The translations under genes were made by a program, and so were the position numbers. Below the pieces are notes generated by a model, which worked only from the letters and a program-made list of their open reading frames with translations, made no database searches and had not been told where the DNA came from. A stretch of 64,000 nt of DNA, taken from assembly GCA_002270565.1 (NCBI GenBank), contig NQMI01000171.1, positions 26,769 to 90,768 on the forward strand, written 5' to 3'. Below are positions 33,810 to 44,741 of the stretch, piece after piece (position 1 is the first letter of the stretch; every line of letters starts with the position of its first letter). This stretch comes from Stenocarpella maydis (Eukaryota; Ascomycota; Sordariomycetes; Diaporthales; Diaporthaceae).

Positions 33810-34868
33810 ATGAGCATCCCAGTTCAGACAACGCCGCCCGAGTCAAACGCCGCATACATCATCGACCAGCTCGAGGGCGAGCGCATTAGTATTCCCGGAA
33901 GCAAAGGGGTCTTCAGAATCCTCGCCTCGTCAAAACAAACCAGCGGAGGAATTGCCGTCTTCACTAGCGGTGCTGCGTTGTCAGATGCCCCCGGGTTCCA
34001 CTGGCACGACGAGGCCCACGATGTGTTCCTTGTGACCAAAGGCTACCTTAAGCTATGGAACGGGGATAAATGCAGGATCATGGGCCCCGGCGACTTTGCA
34101 TATGTCCCCCCGAAAATCATCCATAACCCGGAGCTTCTCGGCCCGCACACAGAGACACTCGGACTGATCGCCCCAGGTGACTGGGTCGACTTTTTCAGGT
34201 ACGTGGGCGAGACGTACGAGGGCGTCATCGTGCCCGAGGGGGACGAGCGCGACCTCAAGAGCCTGCTCGTCCCCAAGGTCATGGCCGCCAAGGACCGTTT
34301 CGACGTCAACTTCGTGCGAGACTACAACCCTCCCGAAGTAGGCGATTGGCAAGACGACGAGAATATCCTCCCCGGTCCTCTGGCGCCATACTTCCTGCGT
34401 GCCAACACTGGACCGAGGCAGATACTGGGAGGTCTCCTGTCCCGGCCCTTCATCTTTGCCTCGCAGTGTAGCGGCAAGTTCGCCATCTCCAGCATCGAGT
34501 CCTCGAACCAGTATGGCCCGTCTCCGTTTGCGCGGCAGTGGCTGACTTTCAAGAATGTGCACCACTGTTTCACTGTCCAGGAGGGACTCCTAAAAGTCAA
34601 ATTGAGGGAAGAGAACCCTGACAAATGGAGCGAGGTCAGGGAAGGGCAGACTCTCTTTGTGCCGGCGGGGAAGCCTTTCATTCTTGACTTTGGGAGTCGG
34701 TATGTGAGGGTCATCACATTTACCAACGGACCTGGACTAGAGGAGGTCATAAAGTTGGCGGGCTCTGATTGCCCAAGTGTTATACTGCCAGAAAAGCCGG
34801 CTGCATACGACAGTAACATGCTCCAGGATGTTTTAGGGAAGGTTGGCGTAGTAGCAGAAAGCCTCTAG
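33810..34868 (+). CDS. Quercetin 2,3-dioxygenase-like bicupin
   Basis: Single exon, 352 residues, no signal peptide. Two cupin domains are present. The N-terminal one has GFHWHDEAHDVFLVTKG (His-x-His at about residues 66-68) and VPPKIIHNPEL supplying the third His, separated by the GDFAYVPP turn. The C-terminal one (about residues 245-300) has NVHHCFTVQEGLLKVKL and GQTLFVPAGKPFILDF. Quercetinases oxidatively open the flavonol C-ring and release CO. The position equivalent to the metal-binding Glu of the characterised Aspergillus enzyme is Asp here (HWHDEAHD), so flavonol activity is likely but not certain. Lack of a signal peptide suggests a cytosolic enzyme. It is divergent from a Zn2Cys6 regulator and convergent with a FAD monooxygenase. 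Confidence 0.88.
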   Translation: MSIPVQTTPPESNAAYIIDQLEGERISIPGSKGVFRILASSKQTSGGIAVFTSGAALSDAPGFHWHDEAHDVFLVTKGYLKLWNGDKCRIMGPGDFAYVPPKIIHNPELLGPHTETLGLIAPGDWVDFFRYVGETYEGVIVPEGDERDLKSLLVPKVMAAKDRFDVNFVRDYNPPEVGDWQDDENILPGPLAPYFLRANTGPRQILGGLLSRPFIFASQCSGKFAISSIESSNQYGPSPFARQWLTFKNVHHCFTVQEGLLKVKLREENPDKWSEVREGQTLFVPAGKPFILDFGSRYVRVITFTNGPGLEEVIKLAGSDCPSVILPEKPAAYDSNMLQDVLGKVGVVAESL

Positions 34869-35271
34869 ATCACAGCCAGTAATTAATTGATATCATGTGA
34901 AAACATGATGTGTCCGTGGGAACGTGTTCATGGATATCACTTCGCAGGCCTCACACATCCTCAGCCCGGATATCAGCAAGCATCCCCACCTGTTTGCTAC
35001 CTATTACTAAGAATTTATCGGCCCGGAATTAGTCTGGGCATTGTCCTCGACAAGTACAAACTTCTCTGGGTGGCCTTTTAGCTGGTGATGAATGATTAGC
35101 AAGTTCTTTTGTCTGTTTTCAGGAATCGTTATGCCCAGAAGAATTATTCTAAAGCTACCCCTAAACCCGAGAGATTTTCGCTAAACCATACAAGCTCATG
35201 ACCTCTGTTTGCTGATACATAAGAGTACTTGAGACATTTGGGGTCATTTCATAAACTGTATAAGACGCATG
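34869..35271. other. Convergent intergenic region
   Basis: 403 bp between the 3' ends of the quercetinase-like gene and the monooxygenase. No feature was recognised. Confidence 0.55.
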
Positions 35272-36898
35272 TCAAAGGAAAGGCTCCTGCTCGACAGCAT
35301 CCTCCACTTCTTTGAATGCATCATAACCATACAACCATGGCTGGACTTCCGGACAGGTCCATCTGCTTGGGAAAGGCCCTCTCAACTCTTTACCAAGAAG
35401 AGACAGAAACAGTTGATCCCGAGCTTCCTGCCCAGGGCCATCTTCCATGTGGAAGTCATGGCGCTTGAGTGAGTCGTGAGTTCCCATTCAAAGATATTGG
35501 GACTGTCGCGGTCTTTGACTTCAGTGACTCACCTGTTTGAAAGTTTCCCTCGCAATGGCTTCTCCTCTCGCCTTCCTCAGTTTCTCGTACATCCTAGTAG
35601 CTTGGGGGACCTGGTCCTTGGTCCTGACATGCCCTAGCAGCTGGCCTAGGACAGCTCCATCCTCCACTGCGGAGTTTGCCCCTTGGGCGAGATAAGGAAG
35701 CATCGGATGGCATGAGTCGCCCCTGTTTATGGCACACATCAGCCTGGACTGCTTTGATTATAAGCAGTACCAAATCGGATACTTACACAAATACCAAATT
35801 TGACTTGTCATTAACCCAAGATGGTAGCTCTTCCCCTAGGCCGTATTGTGTTAGCGACTCACAACTCCTCCGGGATCTCGTCGGCTGCGGGATGAGGGCA
35901 TACTGTGCATCAACCTCCACTTCTCTACGCTATCAACCCTATCCAGGAATCTCCTCAGTATGGGGTCCCACTGGGCGAAGTGGGCCTTCATTTCTTCCAG
36001 GTTTCCCAGCTGGCGACTCACGCCCTCGGGCAGGTCGTCAGGCGCAAGCAACACGATGTTGTACATCTTGCCCGCTCGCAACGAATAGCCCACAACGTGC
36101 ATGCCGGGGCCGATCCAGAAGTGCACCGTGGGGTTGCTCACCCACGCGCTGAGCTCCGGGTCGTCCGCCACGTGCGCCAGGTCCAGCACGACCCGGTACG
36201 CCAGGTCGCCGGTCGGTAGCGGCGGCACCTGCTTTCCCAGGAAGCACGCCTGGCACCTTGACCAGAGGCCGTCCCCAGCGACGATGATGTCGGCCTTGGC
36301 CTTTCTTCCAGACTCGGTCACGAGCTCACCCTTGTCCAGGTCGACCGAGTCAACCCTCTGCCCGAGGTGGAACTTGACCCTCAGCTCTTTGGCCTTGTCG
36401 TAGAGTGCGAGCTGCAGGTCAACGCGGTGCATGTCCAGGAACGGTGCCTGGTACTTCCTGCGGATGTTCTTGTGGAAGTTGTCCTCGTGCGCGAGGATCT
36501 TGCCGGTGTAGCGGTGCACCGTCAGGGCGGTGGGCTCTGCGGCTTCTCTCCAGAATTGCTCCGGCAGACCCCATCGCTGAAGGATGCGAGTAGAGTTGGG
36601 GGTTACTTGCAGGCCAGCGCCAATCTGCTTACTTTGGTGAGATCGCAATGTCCCGGTGCGGTTGCGCGGGCAGCGGGGGCAAGGTGACATGAGCTCGTAA
36701 CAATTTACGTACCTCGCGGAGCTCTGGTGCTGATTCAAAAACGGTAACATTGTGACCAGACAATGCTGTTGATATAGCACTGGCGAGACCACTAATACCT
36801 GCGCCGACAACGATGACATCCAGCTTGATTAGTGACTTTTGCTGACTTGTGTTGCCATTGACGGGCTGTTCAGTCGCAGGGCCGTTGGATGTCATCAT
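35272..36898 (-). CDS. FAD-dependent monooxygenase, salicylate-hydroxylase type
   Basis: Five exons on the reverse strand, 36898-36713, 36624-35904, 35835-35787, 35722-35533 and 35463-35272, give 445 residues. The flavin signatures are all present: VIVVGAGISGLASA (GxGxxG, about residue 30), DIIVAGDGLWS (the DG motif, about 190) and VGDSCHPMLPYLAQGAN (the GD motif, about 315). The third exon is only 49 nt (REELPSWVNDKSNLVFV) and the last exon gives DFHMEDGPGQEAR...WLYGYD, typical of this family's C-terminus. These class A flavoproteins hydroxylate phenolic acids with NAD(P)H. Next to a quercetinase-like enzyme it could process the phenolic acids released from flavonols. A second Met follows the first directly (MMTS). 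Confidence 0.93.
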
Positions 36899-39281
36899 TT
36901 AATTTGAAGAATCTCGGTGTGGCTCCTTTGGAACAAAGTCTAATGGTTTCATGAATGAGGCCATGAATGTGGCCATATGTCTCGGCTAATTCTCCGAGCT
37001 ATTAACGCCGAGCGGGTATTCCGGTTCCATGACTTGGCTTAGACCGGCTTTCCCGGTCACCAAAGTCTCGCGGAAGGGTTTCATCGGCCATCAGTTTTGG
37101 CTCCCTGCCATGACCAACAAATGATATTCTTGGTGATACACTGGATCAACTGAGCAGCGGCCATGCGCACGGGATGGGATAGTTGAACCAGCGCGGGTAC
37201 TGCTCCTCATCCTCGGCGTCCTCATCGCTGTCCTCATTCGCATACTCATCGTCTTCCAAGGGTTCCGGGTACCCTATCTCGTCGCGATCATCAAGCTCAT
37301 CTATAACCTCCTCAACTCAAGGTTTGAACACATTCATATACTCCTCAGAGTATAATCTTTGATCAGACGTTCTATTGGCGCTATACAAGGCGATGTGTCA
37401 GCGTTAATATGTGCCGCCGCTTAGCATGCATACTCAACCGCAAATTACATACCTCTGTGTACGCAGAATTCTTTCATTGTTGGTAATCAAACAAACGGCT
37501 TTGATAAACACGGCACAGCAACAGGGAAACTGCTGCGGGATGTCAATCCTAGGGAGATACCACACATAGGTAACTATTCTGGACCAGTGCTACCATGATC
37601 TACTAACAGTACACATTATATTAGCTTCTCAATTAAACCGACTAGCTAGCCATGATGTGCAACCTGAATTCCGTCCAAGGCAATCCAAACCGTTACAGAA
37701 CCAAGCCCAGTGAAGCAGGATACGCTGATGGGCGTTGGGATTATAGGAGTCATGTTCAGGGATTTCCAGTATTTGCAGAAACCGACGAAGAGGGCAATTG
37801 ACAATTACAGCACATAACTGGGAGTGCATGGGTAATCTGAATGACATTCGTCGTCTCCGTTTCTTGGTCCACGAGCAAAATCGGTGCCGATGTTGAAGTG
37901 TTAAGTACCATAGACCCATACGGGGTGTTGATCGTTCATTAGACTGAACCCTTCCGAGGTCGTTAATGCCCATCCCAACACGAGTTGACGGGTCTATCAA
38001 AGAGGGAGAGCATAGTGTGCCGGAACCAGTCTAATGGAGGAGGATAGAACTATTTAGCACGCCGTAGCGCCATTCAATGTTGGATATCATACCTTCTCAA
38101 CATTCTACACCGACAAAGAACTAGACCTCTAACGTTAGTTGCTCGCGCTGGTGCCTGTTGACCGTTCAGTTCGAGTACTCATGGTACGTTTGCCGCTGTT
38201 CGAAAATGGGAGATTTTGGAGCTCGGCGGCCACAAGTCCTATGCCAGCACTGAGATCTTCGTGAATGAACAAGTCAAGGGCAACAGTACCGCCGACAAGC
38301 ACAAGCAATTGACATCACCAATGAGTAAATAGGCACCGAAACGAGCCTCAGCTTCAAGACGGAATTGACTGTACTTTGCAGTAGCCCGGACGCCAATGAC
38401 AGGGGAAGTAGCGAATTACCCCACGCTGCCCTTTGTCCGTGCTACGCGGTGTAGACCGGTGGGATTCCTCCAAGGTTCCAAGACAGTCTGAGTTGATCCA
38501 ACAAGGCACGCGAACCAAGACGCCAAGAGGTGAATCCCGTGGACTCCCGAGAAATAACAGCTGGAAGGCACATGGCCGAGAACGCCAAGTACTATGACCC
38601 CGCAATTTACATCAAAATTCGTATATCTGTCTCGGTATAGTCTATGATAGCTCTCTGTCGGGATTCGTCCAGATGTCCGGGCAGCACCAATTTCCAACAC
38701 CAAGAACTTCCCACCAAGGAGCAATGAAGCAGGTCTAGAGGACTGGCATTGAATTCGTACCCGGCTTCCCTTTCGGAGACGTCACGAAAATTCGCCAGGA
38801 CCTTGACAGCGCTGTTGACCATAGAGAAGCAATGAGGCATGACACCAAGGTCTATAACGGCCGGTTTCAAGAAAACCACAAGACAATGCTTACGGCGCAC
38901 AGGGCCACAGGTGGGATATTCACCATGAATGGTTCACTTCGGTTGCTGGAACTGACAGTTGTCATCGGTTACTAGCACTCGCGTCGTACTCAGAGACATC
39001 CAAGACCGCTGATGGTAGAGGCAGCCACATTCGCCCTACGACATCGCTTTGTGACGCCTCATCGTCAGGTTATTTAGTAGCATGGAACTGGGCCACTTGG
39101 CTCTTGTCTGTCGGAGTCTGCTCCGTTGCTCTCTCAAGTGCGGGGAATTTCTTTTGGGCAGATGTGCAGGAGAATGGTATATGCTTACAATTGGTTCATC
39201 TCATTACGTTGACAAGACAAACCGCTGATAAAACTGGTCGTTCGCACGATAATAGATGGACATCCATCGCCCGAGGAACCC
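36899..39281. other. Long non-coding stretch, probable gene debris
   Basis: 2.4 kb with only short frames. Apart from the acidic reading frame at 37146-37316 (separate entry) I see no domain or repeat. The right end should include the zinc transporter promoter. Confidence 0.5.
37146..37316 (-). other. Orphan acidic exon-like frame
   Basis: The reverse strand holds an open stretch of 56 codons, stop to stop, with no ATG: an acidic run (DDEYANEDSDEDAEDEEQY) followed by PRWFNYPIPCAWPLLS and a stop. The strong composition and the aromatic tail look like the C-terminal exon of a lost gene rather than random DNA. No product is assigned. Confidence 0.35.
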
Positions 39282-40507
39282 ATGAGCACGATCCATAGAC
39301 GTTCAACCTGCCCTGCAAACAATGGCGTCGTTGAAAGCGTCTACAACACACCTTTGCATGTTGGGGCCTTATTTATCATCCTTTCGGTCTCGACCATGGC
39401 CTGTGCGTTCCCTATATTAGCCAAACGCTTTCCAGGCTTGCGTGTTCCTGCTCGTTTCTTCTTTGCGATCCGCCATTTCGGAACTGGGGTGCTCATTGCG
39501 ACGGCATTTGTCCATCTGTTACCCACTGCCTTTACCCTTCTTGGGAACTCATGTCTCCCTGATTTCTTGACCGAGAGGTATCCCGCAATGCCTGGTGCCA
39601 TGGCATTAGCGGCCATCTTCATGCTCACGCTCATTGAGATGATATTCCATCCTTCTCGCCATCGTCGGCAGCCGACAGCTGATGGCGGTGTTGTTCGTGG
39701 TGATACTGCAACCCCAGCCGATAGCGCAACCCGCCCTAGGATCATGGGCCCTTTAGCTGGCAGATCCGCGAGCATCGGCCGAAGCTTGTCACAAATCGAT
39801 CGGCAGGACCAGGAGAGGCAGACTACCAGGGAGCAGAAGGAACGAGAGGAAAAGCAACGAAGGGACATGATGCAGTGCGTCATGCTGGAAGCTGGGATTC
39901 TGTTCCATAGCATCTTCATTGGCATGGCACTGAGTGTTTCGATCAATAATGAGTTTGTCATTCTGCTTATCGCTATATCATTTCATCGCAAGTACACCTT
40001 TCAATGCTCGGTTCTCTGAATAACCCCAGGCAAGATTCTGCATGCTAATAATGTCCGGAACGAATAGAAACCTTTGAAGGATTAGCCCTCGGATCTCGAA
40101 TTGCCGGCATTGACTGGCCGGAAAAGGCATGGAAACCATGGCTAATGGCGTTGGCGTATGGCTGCACGTACGTCCGCAGATATAAACTCACGATGCTTTG
40201 GCCAAGTTTCGATCTCGTCATGATATGCTGACGCCTCGGTCGTTATAGAACACCTTTCGGCCAAGCTATTGGTCTTGCAACCCATTCGTTCTATAACCAG
40301 GAATCGGAGGTCGGACTCCTCGTTGTCGGATCCATGAACGCAATCTCCGCGGGGTTGCTCACGTTCCAGTCTCTCGTTGAACTCTTGTCCGAGGACTTTC
40401 TCAGCGACGACAGTTGGGAGGTTCTTCGTGGTCGACGGCGGGTCTATGCTTGCTTGCATGTTTTCTCTGGGGCATTTCTAATGAGTCTTGTGGGTGCTTG
40501 GGCGTAG
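39282..40507 (+). CDS. ZIP-family zinc/iron transporter, GC-AG first intron
   Basis: Three exons, 39282-39987, 40068-40167 and 40249-40507, give 354 residues. The protein is a plasma-membrane or vesicular importer of Zn or Fe with about eight TM helices: LHVGALFIILSVSTMACAF, then HFGTGVLIATAFVHLLPTAF with the conserved HLLP, then GAMALAAIFMLTLIEMIF. A variable charged loop follows (DRQDQERQTTREQKEREEKQ), then ILFHSIFIGMALSV with the HSxFIG signature. The first intron starts with GCAAGT: this splice gives ISFHQTFEGLALGSRIA with the family's HQxFEG metal site, whereas the nearby GT shifts the frame. The final helices are QAIGLATHSF and VVGSMNAISAGLL. His, Ser and Glu in helices IV and V form the transport site. 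Confidence 0.93.
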
Positions 40508-41660
40508 CCTCGGAACATTGCAGAGACTTCCATCTTTTTAATCATGTGCCGGTGAAGACTGGGTTCTTCGTCGAGTCGCGGAATGAGAGAATGGTGATAA
40601 CTGAGACGCATCTAAATCCAACCCTGTAATCAACGTGAATGTTTGCCCGGTAAAAGAGAGCATCGATGGGCGTCAATCCTATGTCAAACCCTAGACGCGC
40701 CTCGAAATGGGTGCTGGAGGACACATGTCGGACTCTTAGGCATAAAAGAACGAGTGAAGTCAGCATTGTCTACCAAAACGTCTTAAACGCCGCCAGCAAA
40801 AAGAAAAAGAAAAAAAAAACCCCAACTAAGAAGGAGGGGACTAGCGCTGCAACAGGAGGGACTTCCTTTATGAGGCATCCGGACGATGATGAGGCACTGG
40901 GCACTCAATATACAAGTACAGGAAGTATTACTGGACAGGAAGGGCTGGCGGCATGCCGCAGCACCAAGCTGACCCTCACCTCATCCCGGATCAGAGAGCC
41001 ATCTGTGCCTAGGTTCCCAGAATCAATATCCAACAGAGCCGGAGTTCGTCGACGTTCATCTTGCACATGTTGTGTAAAGATTTTTGCCACACTACTGAAG
41101 GATTCAACGCCATCATGCGAACGTATGCTGCTTTCGATTCACATCTCCGAGACGCTCCCAGGCACTTGCGGTTGGGTCACGGCGGGGCCGAACATCGGCC
41201 GACGTCGCGCAGGAAGCACAGGCGATTCCATCAGATAATGATAAGATCATAGATTTTCCAATAAAAACACCGAGCACCACGCCACTACTGAGCGCCAAGG
41301 CGCCATGGGAGGGGCGATTATCAAGATTAGATTTTTTTTTCCCAACGGGTCTGGCCCGAAGCTTGGGTGATCAATGAGCGGGCCTGTCCCTGCTTCCAGT
41401 CTGGTCAAGTGTCGCTTAAAGCTGCGCTTGTCAGGATGCAAATCCTCCTTGTCTTTCTCGTCTCATACCCGGACCGACAGACTGGTCTGGCTTTTCTACC
41501 ATGTAAAGCCGGACCACGCGTCCGCGATGCCAAGTAGCTTCGGGTTCCACAGCATGGTGCCATTGCCGTGACGGATCGTTGATTTGATATATAATAAGGG
41601 AGCAGTCCCGCCCCCTGGCAGTGCTAAGCTGCTCGTCCTGCACGACGATATACCTTCACC
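40508..41660. other. Intergenic region upstream of siderophore transporter
   Basis: It contains a poly-A/lysine-like run near 40800-40822 and the GATA motifs listed separately. Reverse-strand scraps (40542-40766, 40905-41090) faintly resemble ankyrin-type text, but too weakly to call. A TATA-like TATATAATA lies at about 41587-41595, some 70 bp before the ATG. Confidence 0.5.
41230..41245 (+). promoter_or_regulatory. Candidate iron-GATA (SreA/Urbs1-type) site
   Basis: ATCAGATAA at 41230-41238 matches the ATCWGATAA consensus of fungal iron-responsive GATA repressors and is followed at once by a second core, GATAAG (41240-41245). It lies about 420 bp upstream of the siderophore transporter ATG. 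Context and sequence agree; binding is inferred. Confidence 0.55.
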
Positions 41661-43579
41661 ATGGGTTTCTCCTTCCGCGGTCTTGCTTCCAATGCCTTGG
41701 TGTCCACTGGCGCAGACAATGATCTTGATACTAAGGATGTCGCCGACGTTCCTGCCTCAGTCCAGGGTCACACGTCGTTAGATGTTGTTTGCCCTGACGA
41801 GCAGCTCGGCACGCCACGGGCTACTACGCTGTCCGACAAGTCAGATGAGGAACTGAACCAGGTCGACAAAACTGCCGAGCACGGCGTGCAGGCAGTCCAG
41901 GCTGCGACTCAGGTCTGGACCAAGAGGGACAAGATCATTGCATTCGTCTCGTGAGTACCCACGGGCAGAAGTCCAGAGAGAGACAGGTGGTGTGCAGAAA
42001 GCCGCTGACCACGGGCGGATGCAGTATGTGGCTTATCGCCTTCTTCATGTCCTTTTGCTCGAGCTCTATCTCCACCCTGACGGTCTATGTCACCAGCGAC
42101 TTCCAAGAACACTCTCTCACGGCCCTGACCGGTGTCATCTCTTCACTCGTTGCTGGAATTTGGAAATTGCCCTACGCAAAGATCATGAATATCTGGGGCC
42201 GCCCAACGGCGCTGACTATAGGCGTCATTTCCTACACTATGGGCCTGGTTAAGATGGCGTCGTGCAGGAACGTGCAGACATACTGCGCCGCTATGACTTT
42301 CTACTATATGGGTTACAACATGATCGACTTCTCCATCACCGTCTTCATTGCGGACTCGACCAAGCTGAAGAACCGAGGTCTGTTCATTGCCTATGCTGCC
42401 TCACCGTGGTTGGTCACCACCTGGGTCTACGGCTATGCGGTTAACAGCATCATTGGCGCCAACGGCATCGGCTTCAGGTGGTTCTTTGGTATCGTCGCCA
42501 TCCTCGCTCCCTTTGTATGCGCCCCATTGTTAGTCATATTCTACGTCAACGAAGCAAAGGCTCGAAAGGAAGGACTCATTCCGCCCAACCCCAGCCGTGG
42601 AACCGCAGGCCAGACTTTAATGTACTACCTCCGGGAATTCGATGTCGTTGGCCTTACTATCTTGGCACTCGGCCTGTCCCTCTTCCTGCTGAGTTTCAAC
42701 ATCTACTCTTACCAGACTGAGCAGTGGAAATCGCCGCTCATCATCTGCTTCATTGTTTTCGGAGGGCTCCTCATCATTGCCTTTGGCATATGGGAGAAGT
42801 ACGGTGCCCCGGTTACCTTCATCCCTTGGCATTTGCTCAAAAACCGTACCGTCATCTTCACCTACACCATGGCCGCATCCCTTTACATTGGGTGGTATGT
42901 GTGGGACTCTTACTTCTACTCACTTCTGGTTGTCATGTTCAACCAGTCGACTCCCCACGCCACATACATCTCAAACATCTACACTATGGGCAGCTGCTTC
43001 ATCTGCCTAGTATACGGCCTTGCCCTGCGTCACTACGGAAAGCTCAAGATGTACTCGCTTTTCTGGGGTGCGCCATTGACCATGTTGGGTGTCGGCCTTA
43101 TGATCAAGTTCCGCCAGCCAGACGTCAACATCGGCTACATTGTCATGTGCCAGATATTCATTGCATTTGGTGGCGGCGTCCTTGTCATCTCGGAGCAGAC
43201 GACGCTCATGGCTGTGTCCAGGCAGCAGGACTTCCCTGCGCTATTGGCTGCCGAGGCTATGGTCATCGCTATCGGGAGTGCCATTGGCTCCACCATTGCT
43301 GGAGCCATCTGGACTGGTGTCTTCCCTGCCCGCCTAGCTGCCAACCTCCCAGCCGAGGAACTCGGCAACCTCACCGCCATCTACGGGGACATTCTCGTTC
43401 AGCAGAGCTACGCCTGGGGTACCCCAGGACGTGACGCCATTAATCTCAGTTATGGTCAGACGCAGCGCTACATGCTCATCGCTGCAACATGTATTTACTC
43501 GATCACTATTATCAGTGTAGCTCTCTGGGAAAATGTCGACGTTAAGAAGGTCAAGCAGCGCACGTTCGGTTTGATTTAA
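41661..43579 (+). CDS. MFS siderophore-iron transporter (SIT family)
   Basis: Two exons, 41661-41950 and 42025-43579, with a 74-nt GTGAGT..GCAG intron, give 614 residues. A hydrophilic N-terminus of about 90 residues precedes 14 predicted TM helices. SIT hallmarks are WLIAFFMSFCSSSISTLTVY in helix 1, IWKLPYAKIMNIWGRPTAL after helix 2, YNMIDFSITVFIADST, and the late extracellular block GDILVQQSYAWGTPGRDAI with YGQTQRYMLIAA. These proteins import ferric siderophores by proton symport at the plasma membrane. The upstream GATA motif fits repression in iron-replete cells. A ZIP metal transporter lies 1.15 kb upstream on the same strand, but no siderophore synthase is in the window. Confidence 0.95.
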
Positions 43580-43997
43580 GGATTAAATACGCGTGGCATA
43601 TTCTGCGATGGAGTATGTCCCGGGCATGGTTCGCATATTGGCGTTTACAAATGAGCCTCTCGAGTCAAGTCTGTATCATTTGGTGACATTTGAGAGAAGA
43701 GAAGACAAGGGACTTCGAAAGCCATCGAAGCCCAAATAAGTCCACGTCAAGGTTATCTCTGTATTCAATTAATTGATACCTAGGTACATATGCCATGATG
43801 TCAAAGAACACTCAAATCCCAAAGTATGCAGAACTCAAATATACAAATGAAGTTTTCTCGTCGGAGAAGATATAATATTTAGTTTTAAATACTTGTATTA
43901 AAAAGTTCTTAAATCAAACCTATCATTATCGGGATTGTACCTATGTATTCATTATCTAATGCCTGTTCTTTCAGCGGTGATGACTTTTTGAGGGGAG
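43580..43997. other. Convergent, AT-richer intergenic region
   Basis: 418 bp with AT-rich segments around 43740-43930. No feature was recognised beyond the likely 3' UTR of the transporter gene. Confidence 0.5.
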
Positions 43998-44741
43998 TCA
44001 AGCTGTCTGCAATGCTCTTTTCTTCGTCTTTTTTACCATGAGTATTGCGACCGGATTAAGAATGAAATCAGCTAGATATATCCGCACGTTCCATTGATGC
44101 CCCAGTACACTTGGGGCTGAGCTTCTTTTCAAAGTCACCTTTTGCATGAGCTCATGAGGTTCCAAGATCGCACGATGTCCATCATGCAGCTTGCATTGGG
44201 GCACATTGTGTCTGTTGCCCATAAACACGTAGCAATGCCCCTGAAGGACACATGTATCATCCAGGGAGTCGCTTATATAAATCGTAATGTGCCAGTCTGC
44301 TGGCAAATATCTGTTTGGCTTTCTTCCAGTTTTAGTTCGCTGAGTGAATGTCCTGTGCTGCTCTTTCCGGATGATGACGCATGACATTCCCAGTCGTTGT
44401 GCTTCAGCAATACAGATATCCTCGCATTCTCTGACAGACTGGAGGTCGAGCTCAAGGTACCTGGAAGTAGAAGTCCAATAAATATTAATTTCTGTCTCGT
44501 ATGGCTTAATTCCATAGTTACAGGGCGGTCCTTCGTAGCACTCCCAGCATTTTGGCTCACCGCGCGTGAGGCTGGGCAATGGTTCCTCCTCGCCAGGCTT
44601 TAGAGGAATACGACACGCTCTTGATCTGTCAATGACCGTGACGCCTTCTACGAATTGAGCATCCGGTCTAGGTCGGTTCACTAGAGCTTTCGCCTCTGTA
44701 GCAAGTACTTCGAATCGGTTTTGGTCTTTTGTAGCCCATTC
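43998..44741 (-). pseudogene. Unrecognised coding relic lacking a start codon
   Basis: The open frame of 248 codons is stop-bounded and has no ATG in its first half. The text is protein-like throughout: a hydrophilic start (FEVLATEAKALVNRPRPDAQ), a Cys pair (CWECYEG), CEDICIAEAQRLGMSCVIIR, then DWHITIYISDSLDD and GHCYVFMGNR. No domain is recognised. The missing start, with AT-rich decayed sequence upstream, suggests a 5'-truncated gene, though an unseen upstream exon cannot be excluded (TTAAG just before the frame could act as a poor acceptor). Confidence 0.4.

Noticed and set aside
39992..40067. GT donor GTACAC for the first ZIP intron
   Set aside because: It puts the downstream exon out of frame (a stop follows at once) and loses the HQxFEG motif; the GC donor fits.
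40542..41090. Weak ankyrin-like text on the minus strand
   Set aside because: No complete 33-residue repeat and multiple stops; below a reportable level.
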